Shown here: positions 44,226 to 51,243 of the stretch, piece after piece
How positions within the stretch are numbered: the stretch's first letter is position 1
Layout: every line of letters begins with the position of its first letter
Source of the DNA: Eubacterium nodatum ATCC 33099
GTDB taxonomy: Bacteria; Bacillota; Clostridia; Peptostreptococcales; Anaerovoracaceae
DNA length: 64,000 nucleotides
Direction: 5' to 3'
NCBI GenBank assembly: GCA_000510425.1
Contig: AZKM01000024.1
Span: 1-64,000 of the forward strand
The notes under the pieces: generated by a model
What the model saw: only the letters and a program-made list of their open reading frames with translations
What the model was told of the DNA's origin: nothing
The model's database searches: none
Program-made: the position numbers and the translations under genes

Positions 44226-45141
44226 TTACTTTCCCAGTTCAATCATCCTGTTTATAGGTTTTCTTGCCAGTTGTATAGTATCATTATCTAGAATAATTTC
44301 TTTTCCGCAGGTTCCTTTTATGGCGTTATAAACATCCACTAAAGTTGTTATTCTCATATCATGACAGACAGTTTTTTTTGATAAGGGATAAAAGCTCTTA
44401 TCCGGACATTCAAACTGCAAATGCTCCACAATATTATTTTCCGTACCTATTATAAATTCTTTATGCTTGCTTTTTTTTGCAAATTCCATTATTTCCGTTG
44501 TGCTTCCCACAAAATCAGCTAAACCGATTAAATCCGGAACTGCTTCCGGATGGACTAAAATCAATGCATTCGGATAATTTTTCTTCGCTGCTTCTACATC
44601 CTCTTTCGTCATAACGATATGTATAGGACATCCTCCTTCAAACAGTTTTATGTTCTTTTGCGGAAGCTTTTTTGCCAACCAGCTCCCCAGATTGGGATCC
44701 GGCAAAAATATTATGTCTTTTTCCTCCATATTGTTTAAGATATTCACAGCTGAAGATGATGTTACCACAACATCTGTTACAGTTTTAAGCTCTGCAGTAG
44801 TGTTAATATAAGCTACTACGGAGTATCCCGGATATTCTTCCTTTAATTTGAGAGCTTTTTCTTTATCGTACTGCATTGCCATTGGACATGAAGCAAATTC
44901 GTTTGCCAAAATAACTTTTTTTCAGGAGAAAGAATCTTAACTGTTTCAGCCATAAATTCAACACCACACATAATAACTGTGTCTTCTTCAGCAGTTTCTG
45001 CCTGTCTGCTAAGACCGAAAGAATCTCCGACATAGTCTGCAATTTCCAATATATCATTACTTTGATACGCATGTGCCAATATACATATCTTCTTTTCTTT
45101 TTTAGTTTAATAATCTCTTCTTGTAAACTCTTAGTATTCAT
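44226..45141 (-). pseudogene. nadA: quinolinate synthase NadA, interrupted by two frameshifts
   Basis: Three frames together encode one NadA of about 305 residues: [15 protein letters not shown], then [27 protein letters not shown] to [13 protein letters not shown], then [12 protein letters not shown] to the end. Each junction lies in a run of A on the coding strand (45098-45103 and 44916-44922 as T on the plus strand), and one added A at each restores a length divisible by three. NadA makes quinolinate from iminoaspartate and DHAP using a [4Fe-4S] cluster. Two ligand Cys are seen (ASCPMA and TVCHDM), but the third position reads HPEA, codon 44541-44543, instead of HPEC. The start has GAGG nine bases upstream. 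It may be a sequencing artefact or a decaying gene. Confidence 0.8.
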
Positions 45142-45223
45142 TTTTTGTACCTCTAAAACCGATAATAAAGTCAGCGTCTGCTCAATAAGTCATCCTTGGA
45201 CTTCAGGCTCTGCCGCATTCATA

Positions 45224-45252
45224 AGTTTAAGTTGTATATTTTCGTTTGTCAA
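45224..45252 (-). promoter_or_regulatory. nadA promoter with operator-like motif over the -35
   Basis: On the minus strand TTGACA (45247-45252) and TAAACT (45224-45229) are 17 bases apart. The -35 is part of the motif CATATGCCTTGACA, which recurs on the plus strand over the nadB -35. This resembles NiaR-type niacin-responsive control, by memory only. Confidence 0.5.
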
Positions 45253-45274
45253 GGCATATGACTATATTTTATTT

Positions 45275-45312
45275 ACATGTGTCTTGTCACTAATTTCTTT
45301 TCATGTTATAAT
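45275..45312 (+). promoter_or_regulatory. nadB promoter with operator-like motif over the -35
   Basis: TTGTCA (45284-45289) and a perfect TATAAT (45307-45312) are 17 bases apart. The -35 is embedded in ACATGTGTCTTGTCA (45275-45289), the plus-strand copy of the motif over the nadA -35. Confidence 0.65.
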
Positions 45313-45359
45313 GACTCTGTTTGAAATTTTAACAATAATATTTTGTTTGTGAAAAGGTA

Positions 45360-46736
45360 ATGAGTAAGAAAAATTTATTAAAACTAAATGATGATTCAGT
45401 GTTTGAAACAGATGTGCTGCTGGTCGGCAGCGGATGCTCCGCCTTGTATTTTGCTTTGAACGCCCCCGGAGATTTAAATATCACTTTAATTTCCAAGTCT
45501 GATTTTGAAAGCAGTGATTCTTTTCTCGCTCAAGGGGGGATATGCGTACTTAGGGACGAAAAGGACTTTGATTCTTTTTTTCAAGATACACTGAAGGCCG
45601 GACATTTTGAGAACGACAGAGTTTCTATTGAAATAATGATTAACTCTTCTCAAGAGGTAATCAGGAATTTAATTCACTATGGAGTTCCTTTCCAGCAAAA
45701 TAAAGATGGCAGCTATGCTTTCACAAGGGAAGGTTGTCACTCTAATAACAGAATAATGTACCATAAAGATATTACAGGAAAGGCTATCACAGAGGCTTTG
45801 CTGGACAAAGTAAAAGAACTTCCAAATGTAAGTATGTATCAGTACACAACGCTTATTGACATTATTTCCGAAGATAGAATTTGTTATGGAGGAGTAATTA
45901 AAACATCTGACAATAAAATTAAGCTGATAAAAGCAAAAAACACTGTCCTTGCAACAGGTGGTATTGGCGGACTGTACAAATACTCCACCAACTTCCCTCA
46001 CCTGACCGGAGATTCAATAGCAATTGCTATAAACCACAACATAGAATTAAAGGATATTGATTACATACAAGTTCATCCCACAACATTTTATCCTGATGAC
46101 TCCGATGAAAGAAATTTCTTGATTTCAGAATCTACCAGAGGCGAAGGTGCAAAGCTGTATGGAAAGTCCATGAAACCCTTCACTAACGAGCTTCTGCCGA
46201 GAGATATTCTCACCAACGAAATAAGGCGCAAGATGGAGCAGGACAATATTGACTATGTCTGGGAGGACTTAAGTCGAATAGGGGTTAAGGAGCTTCAAAA
46301 TCATTTTCCGAATATAATTGATTATTGTAAAGAAAGAGGTTACGATCCTCTGAAAGAATGTATTCCTGTAGTTCCGGCACAACACTATTTCATGGGTGGC
46401 ATCAAAACCGATTATGAGGGTAGAACCTCCATGAATAACTTATACGCTATCGGTGAAACTGCCTGTAATGGTGTTCACGGAAAAAACCGTCTTGCCAGCA
46501 ATTCTTTACTGGAAGCAATGGTATTTGCCGGTCGAGCTGCAAAAACCGTTACAAACGAGAAATTTATACCTTCTGCACCATTTCAAAATATGGACTTAAG
46601 TAAATATAAAGACTTTACTGCCATAAGAAATAAATACGCAATGGATATAAAAAAAGAAATTCATCGTGTATGCGGTGAAAAGAATAAAACCGGAGTCCCA
46701 TACAAAAATGAGGAATTAGAGGAAATATATGTTTGA
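45360..46736 (+). CDS. nadB: L-aspartate oxidase
   Basis: A 458-residue FAD enzyme that oxidises aspartate to iminoaspartate for NadA. It shows the dinucleotide fold VLLVGSGCSALYFALNAP, SSDSFLAQGGICVL, TREGCHSNNRIMYHKDITGKAITEAL, VLATGGIGGLYKYSTNFPHLTGDSIAIA and VVPAQHYFMGGIKTDYEGRTSMNNLYAIGETACNGVHGKNRLASNSLLEAMVFAGRAA. Compared with enzymes of about 530 residues it lacks most of the C-terminal helical domain, as in some clostridial NadB (family knowledge). AAAGG lies just before the ATG. It overlaps nadC by eight bases and shares the divergent region with nadA. Confidence 0.92.
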   Translation: MSKKNLLKLNDDSVFETDVLLVGSGCSALYFALNAPGDLNITLISKSDFESSDSFLAQGGICVLRDEKDFDSFFQDTLKAGHFENDRVSIEIMINSSQEVIRNLIHYGVPFQQNKDGSYAFTREGCHSNNRIMYHKDITGKAITEALLDKVKELPNVSMYQYTTLIDIISEDRICYGGVIKTSDNKIKLIKAKNTVLATGGIGGLYKYSTNFPHLTGDSIAIAINHNIELKDIDYIQVHPTTFYPDDSDERNFLISESTRGEGAKLYGKSMKPFTNELLPRDILTNEIRRKMEQDNIDYVWEDLSRIGVKELQNHFPNIIDYCKERGYDPLKECIPVVPAQHYFMGGIKTDYEGRTSMNNLYAIGETACNGVHGKNRLASNSLLEAMVFAGRAAKTVTNEKFIPSAPFQNMDLSKYKDFTAIRNKYAMDIKKEIHRVCGEKNKTGVPYKNEELEEIYV

Positions 46737-47586
46737 TAATATAACAATGAGGCTCAATGTTGAACCACTTTTACTTTTGGCATTAAAAGAAGATATCAAT
46801 GCCGGCGATTTATCCGCTTCAGCAGTAATCCCTCCTTCAGATTCAGGCAGATGCTCACTTATATGTAAAGAAGATGGTATTTTGTGCGGTTTAGATATAT
46901 TTAAAAGAGTATTTACACTTTTAGATGAATCTATCACTTTCCACACCTTTGCTTCAGAGGGTGAAGCTATTTATAAAGGTCAGAAAATAACTGATATAGA
47001 AGGTAATATGGCATCTATACTTTCAGCTGAACGAACAGCACTGAATTATTTGCAGAGAATGAGCGGCATAGCTACATACACTAATAAAATGACAGCCCTG
47101 TTAGAAGGCAGTCATATTAAACTTGTTGATACCAGAAAAACAACTCCAAATAATAGAATCTTTGAAAAGTATGCCGTTAAAACAGGCGGTGCCTGTAATC
47201 ATAGATTCAACTTAAGTACAGGAGTCATGTTAAAGGATAACCATATAAGTGCAGCCGGAAGCATTAAAAAAGCTGTTGAATTAACCAGAAACTCTATCCC
47301 CTTTGTTCACAAGATAGAGGTGGAAGTTGAAAATATAGATATGGTTAAAGAGGCAGTTTCAGCCGGTGCAGATGTGATAATGCTTGATAATATGTCCATA
47401 TCTGATATGAAAAAAGCGATAAAACTAATTGATTCAAGAGCAGAAATAGAAATATCAGGCAATGTAAATGAGAAAACTCTGCCAAAACTAAAGGAGCTGG
47501 GAGCAGATTATATATCTATGGGTGCGTTAACTCATTCTGCACCCATTTTAGACTTTTCACTTAAAAACTTAGTACCGATTAAATAA
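46729..47586 (+). CDS. nadC: quinolinate phosphoribosyltransferase (decarboxylating)
   Basis: A 285-residue QPRTase that converts quinolinate and PRPP to nicotinate mononucleotide. It has LKEDINAGDLSASAVIPP, SAERTALNYLQRMSGIATYTNKM, VDTRKTTPNNRIFEKYAVKTGGACNHRFNLSTGVMLKDNHI and the phosphate-binding DVIMLDNMS plus ISGNVNEKTLPKLKELGADYISMGALTHSAP. All blocks are intact and length is normal. Its start lies in the last codons of nadB. Confidence 0.95.
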   Translation: MFDNITMRLNVEPLLLLALKEDINAGDLSASAVIPPSDSGRCSLICKEDGILCGLDIFKRVFTLLDESITFHTFASEGEAIYKGQKITDIEGNMASILSAERTALNYLQRMSGIATYTNKMTALLEGSHIKLVDTRKTTPNNRIFEKYAVKTGGACNHRFNLSTGVMLKDNHISAAGSIKKAVELTRNSIPFVHKIEVEVENIDMVKEAVSAGADVIMLDNMSISDMKKAIKLIDSRAEIEISGNVNEKTLPKLKELGADYISMGALTHSAPILDFSLKNLVPIK

Positions 47587-47665
47587 ATTATATACGCTAA
47601 ACACAGGCTTCTACGATATAAATTTTCTCTGTCGCATCATAAATTGCACAAACAAAGAAACAGCA

Positions 47666-47713
47666 TATAAATACCCCTCTTTATCGGATGTCCGGTAAAG
47701 AGGGGTATTTATA
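47666..47713. terminator. bidirectional terminator between nadC and iscU
   Basis: A 19-bp stem (47669-47687 with 47692-47710, one G-U pair), extended by further A-T pairs to 47666-47713, with a four-base loop and A/T-rich sides. It lies between convergent genes and can serve both strands. Confidence 0.9.
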
Positions 47714-47757
47714 ACAAGTATCGGTTTCTCTTAAACCTTAACTCAATATCAAATTAA

Positions 47758-48204
47758 TTACTCTTCATGTCCGTGGTCATGCTCATCTTCATCAGCATTG
47801 GGATCAAAACCTTCAAGACCCTTATAAGTTTTTCCGTTATTTTTCGCATACTCATATATGGCACATTTAATTGCATGGTCTGCAAGAACCGAACAATGAA
47901 CCTTCACCGGCGGTAATCCGCCAAGTTCGTCAATAATTGTCTTATTGCTCATGGCAAGAGCCTCATCAATGGTTTTACCAATTATCATTTCAGTTGCCAT
48001 GCTGGAGGATGCAATGGCACTGCCACAGCCGAAGGTTTTAAATTTTGCATCCACGATAACATCATTTTCAACTTTAATCTGAACCTGCATCATGTCACCA
48101 CAGACCGGACTTCCGTATACCCCTGTTCCATCAGGGCTTTCCATTTCCCCTACATTTCTTGGATTCATGAAATGATCCATTACCTTATCATTATATAGTC
48201 CCAT
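47758..48204 (-). CDS. iscU: iron-sulfur cluster scaffold protein IscU/NifU-like
   Basis: A 148-residue scaffold protein with YNDKVMDHFMNPRNVGEM, the first ligand Cys in GSPVCGDMMQVQIKV, the second in FKTFGCGSAIASSSMATEM, and the third in VKVHCSVLADHAIKCAIYEY, plus the usual Asp in CGDMM. It assembles Fe-S clusters with NifS sulfur (family knowledge). The tail is acidic and His-rich (DEDEHDHGHEE), a possible metal-binding extension. The start is ATG 48204, as the longer frame overlaps nifS. It begins one base after nifS ends. Confidence 0.93.
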   Translation of the reverse strand: MGLYNDKVMDHFMNPRNVGEMESPDGTGVYGSPVCGDMMQVQIKVENDVIVDAKFKTFGCGSAIASSSMATEMIIGKTIDEALAMSNKTIIDELGGLPPVKVHCSVLADHAIKCAIYEYAKNNGKTYKGLEGFDPNADEDEHDHGHEE

Positions 48205-48205
48205 T

Positions 48206-49393
48206 TTAGTTCCATCCTTTTTCACTGTTCACTGGAGAAAGTTCTCTCAGTTTTTCTACTACTTCTACTAATTTCTCAACTGCAAAGTCAATATCTTCTT
48301 TAGTGGTCAAATCTCCTGTTGTAAACCTGATACTTCCATGAATCATTTCATGGGGTATTCCGATTGCAGAAAGCACATGCGATGGATTCAAAGATTTTGA
48401 TGAACATGCAGAGCCTGTTGAAACTGCAATACCGTACATATCCATAAGCAGAAGAATTGATTCACCCTCTATATATTCAAAAGTTATATTTGCATTACCG
48501 GGATGACGATGCTTTCTGCTGCCATTGACAAATACTTTTGGAATCCTCTTTTCAATCTCCTCTATTAAGTAATCTCTGAGTTCACTGCAATGCCTAATGT
48601 GAGCATCCAGGTTTTTCTGTGCAATTTCCGCTGCTTTTCCAAATCCGACAATTCCCGCCATGTTTTCAGTTCCCGCTCTCTTGCCCATTTCCTGTGCTCC
48701 ACCATGAATAAAGTTTGAAAGTCTGACACCTCTTTTTATATACAAGGCACCCTGACCTTTAGGTCCGTAAATCTTATGGGCAGACATGGAGAGCATGTCA
48801 ATGCCCAAGTCTTTTACATCGATATGCACATTCCCTACAGCCTGAACTGCATCGGTGTGAAACAAAACCTTGTGTCTGTGTGCAGTTTCAGCAAGATCCT
48901 TAATCGGCTCCACTGTTCCGATTTCATTATTTATAAACATCACACTTACTAAAATAGTCTCATCTTTAATATTCTTCTCTAAATCCTCCGGCGAAACAAA
49001 GCCTTCCTTATCTACATCTAAGTATGTCACCTCAAAACCTTGCTTCTCAAGATATTCACAAGTATGCAAAATAGCATGATGTTCTATACGGCTTGTTATT
49101 ATATGATTGCCCTTTCCCTTTGCCCTCATATCAAAAGCCATATTCTTTAAAGCCCAGTTATCAGCTTCGCTTCCACTTCCGGTGAAATAAATTTCCTTTG
49201 GTGAAGCTCCGACTAAATTTGCCACCTGTTCTCTTGCTTTATCAAGAGCTGCCTTGGATTCAAGTCCGATTGTATATAAACTCGATGCGTTACCGTAACG
49301 CTCCGTAAAATATGGTATCATTTCGTTTAGGACTTCTTCTTTAACCGGTGTGGTTGCAGAGTAGTCAAGATAAACTTTTCTATAATCTGTCAT
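48206..49393 (-). CDS. nifS: cysteine desulfurase
   Basis: A 395-residue PLP desulfurase that gives sulfur to IscU. It starts VYLDYSATTPVKEEVLNEMIPYF and has FTGSGSEADNWALKN, HTDAVQAVGNVHIDVKDLGIDMLSMSAHKIYGPKGQGALYI (PLP-lysine in SAHK), and the active-site Cys loop STGSACSSKSLNPSHVLSAIG. This matches NifS/IscS group I enzymes. The start is ATG 49393 with GGAG eight bases upstream; a longer frame from 49453 lacks a good site. No iscR is seen upstream. Confidence 0.95.
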   Translation of the reverse strand: MTDYRKVYLDYSATTPVKEEVLNEMIPYFTERYGNASSLYTIGLESKAALDKAREQVANLVGASPKEIYFTGSGSEADNWALKNMAFDMRAKGKGNHIITSRIEHHAILHTCEYLEKQGFEVTYLDVDKEGFVSPEDLEKNIKDETILVSVMFINNEIGTVEPIKDLAETAHRHKVLFHTDAVQAVGNVHIDVKDLGIDMLSMSAHKIYGPKGQGALYIKRGVRLSNFIHGGAQEMGKRAGTENMAGIVGFGKAAEIAQKNLDAHIRHCSELRDYLIEEIEKRIPKVFVNGSRKHRHPGNANITFEYIEGESILLLMDMYGIAVSTGSACSSKSLNPSHVLSAIGIPHEMIHGSIRFTTGDLTTKEDIDFAVEKLVEVVEKLRELSPVNSEKGWN

Positions 49394-49460
49394 AAATTCG
49401 ACTCCTTTACTTAAACTACCTTTTTTATACCATACATTTAAAATTCTAAACAATAATGCA

Positions 49461-49482
49461 CAAAAAAACGGGTAAAATACCC
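49461..49482 (-). terminator. short terminator downstream of the DUF896 gene
   Basis: On the minus strand GGGTA-TTT-TACCC is followed by GTTTTTTT. The stem is only five base pairs but is followed by seven T residues; it lies between the DUF896 gene and nifS. Confidence 0.5.
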
Positions 49483-49625
49483 ATTATTATAACGGCTATA
49501 CCCATTTAAATTTTAAGAAAAAATTACAAGTTTTATCTGATCTATTCATGATTTTAAATAAAATCATAGTTTTTATCTTTTGCTTCTATTTCATTCATTA
49601 GTTGTCTGTGAGATTATGAAAAGAA

Positions 49626-49811
49626 TTACGATTTCTTTTTATCATCGACAAACTCTATATTTTCTAATTGTGATCTGAGATTAGCTTTAAATGCGTCAAT
49701 GTATTCTTCCCTCAACAGGCCTTGTTCCAGTTTTTCTTCTTCAGTCAAGCCTTCAGCTTTGGATTTTCTTGCCAGTTCGTTGATCCTATCTATCTTTTCC
49801 TGTGTAATCAT
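49626..49811 (-). CDS. DUF896 family protein (YnzC-like)
   Basis: A 61-residue protein matching the DUF896/UPF0291 pattern: KIDRINELARKSKAEGLTEEEKLEQGLLREEYIDAFKANLRSQLENI. It is a short helical hairpin. The function is not established; Bacillus ynzC lies in the yneA SOS operon (family knowledge), but here the yneA-like gene is 25 kb away and no LexA box was seen before this gene. Confidence 0.88.
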   Translation of the reverse strand: MITQEKIDRINELARKSKAEGLTEEEKLEQGLLREEYIDAFKANLRSQLENIEFVDDKKKS

Positions 49812-49861
49812 ATCGTTCCTCCAAAAAGATTATATCAAAGGATAATCACTGTGGCAATAGA

Positions 49862-50524
49862 TTAAACGGTTATATAATCCTTGATTTTCTCAAATGTTTT
49901 CTCACCTATACCGTTGACTTTTTTCAAATCTTCTATGACTTTAAAATTACCGTTTGAACTTCTAAACTTAATGATTTTTTCAGCAGTGGAAGGTCCCACT
50001 CCGTGTATTTTTTGCAGTTCATTGGCATCGGCACTGTTTATATTGATTTTTCCTTGGGAAATTCCGTTATGCGATGCTCCTGCACTTTTAGAGGAAGTAT
50101 CTGCCATGTTGCCCTCTGAAACATTCCTATTATCACCTTTCCTTGAAATCACTATTTTCTGACCGTCTTTTACAAGTTCTGCCTGATTGATAGCACCTGT
50201 ATCAGCTTTTCCGGTAAGTCCTCCTGCCTTTTCTATAACTTCAAAGATTCTTGAATCCGATGACACTTCATATACTCCGGGCTTTTTAACCTCTCCTGAT
50301 ATATCTACATAAACCTTTCCTGAAGCATCTCTCTTTTCATTTTTTTCTTCCTTTGAAATCACTTCGTTCTTTGAAGCGTTTTCCTTATCCAAGGTAATTG
50401 TTTCATTATTTCCTTTAGGTCCAAAAAGCAGAAATGCAGTGATAACGAAAATTATCACTGCTAATATTTTAAAAATATGTTCGTATTCAACTACTTTTTG
50501 ACCAAACTCTTTAAGTTTGTTCAT
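49862..50524 (-). CDS. comEA: competence protein ComEA-like DNA-binding protein
   Basis: A 220-residue protein with one N-terminal membrane helix (FKILAVIIFVITAFLLFG), an SLBB-like domain (about 75-130, VYVDISGEVKKPGVYEVSSDSRIFEVIEKAGG), a Ser/Asn-rich linker and a C-terminal helix-hairpin-helix DNA-binding domain (about 160-220, ININSADANELQKIHGVGPSTAEKI and LKKVNGIGEKTFEKI). ComEA binds incoming DNA outside the membrane during transformation (family knowledge). GGAGG precedes the ATG. comEC is not in the window. Confidence 0.9.
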   Translation of the reverse strand: MNKLKEFGQKVVEYEHIFKILAVIIFVITAFLLFGPKGNNETITLDKENASKNEVISKEEKNEKRDASGKVYVDISGEVKKPGVYEVSSDSRIFEVIEKAGGLTGKADTGAINQAELVKDGQKIVISRKGDNRNVSEGNMADTSSKSAGASHNGISQGKININSADANELQKIHGVGPSTAEKIIKFRSSNGNFKVIEDLKKVNGIGEKTFEKIKDYITV

Positions 50525-50556
50525 TTGATTCCTCCATAAATTTGTTTACCAGTATT

Positions 50557-51243
50557 TTACATCCATTTAACTTCATAGTCAACCGGTAAAATCAATTTAT
50601 TTCTGCAAACCTCCACTTCATATCTTTTTATTTTAAGATCTGCAAATTTTAAAAAGGTTTCAATAACAAGTTCCGCACTTAAGTTAGACTTGCTTCCGCA
50701 ATCCAAAAGCATTATAAGTTTAGTTCCTCCATTCTCCATCTTTTTCAGATCAATTTGCTGAATTTTATTCCTTATATCCACTTCCTTAAGTTCTTTACTC
50801 TTTTTTTGCCTTTTTAAAGCCTTTATTTTGTCACGGTTAAGATATTCTTTAAGAATTTCCTCCAAACCTGTTGTTTTTACAATCGGCAAGGTAACTTCAT
50901 ATTCTGCTGCAATGATAGCTGCAGCAATAGTCTTCTTTTTTTCTAATATATTGCCAAACCCTGTGATTTCAATTCCACGAGGAAGATTTTCGGGCAGCTC
51001 ATCTATAATTTTTCTCTTGCTTACAGGCTCTCCGGTTTCAAACTCAAGAAGTTCGGCTAAAGCCTCATATCCTAATGACAACGGTTGTGCAAATCCCATT
51101 TTAGGGTGTGGATTAAAGCCCCGGCTGTAAGCTAAGTCCACTCCACATCGTCTGAATGCACGCTTAAAAAGTCTTTGCATATCAAGATGGGATGTGTATT
51201 TAATATATCCATGTTTAGCAAAGGACAAAACATATTTATACAT
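50557..51243 (-). CDS. DUF2344 (TIGR03936) radical SAM-associated protein
   Basis: A 228-residue protein with YVLSFAKHGYIKYTSHLDMQRLFKRAFRRCGVDLAYSRGFNPHPKMGFAQPLSLGYEALAELLEFET, the TIGR03936/DUF2344 signature. These proteins are nearly always encoded next to a TIGR03960 B12-binding radical SAM protein, as here, with an eight-base overlap. The pair's substrate is unknown. AAGGAGG precedes the ATG. Confidence 0.9.
   Translation of the reverse strand: MYKYVLSFAKHGYIKYTSHLDMQRLFKRAFRRCGVDLAYSRGFNPHPKMGFAQPLSLGYEALAELLEFETGEPVSKRKIIDELPENLPRGIEITGFGNILEKKKTIAAAIIAAEYEVTLPIVKTTGLEEILKEYLNRDKIKALKRQKKSKELKEVDIRNKIQQIDLKKMENGGTKLIMLLDCGSKSNLSAELVIETFLKFADLKIKRYEVEVCRNKLILPVDYEVKWM

Noticed and set aside
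44843..45079. Short frame inside nadA taken as an independent gene
   Set aside because: Its residues align with the middle of NadA ([19 protein letters not shown]) and its tail turns to nonsense after the poly-A break, so it is part of the broken nadA.
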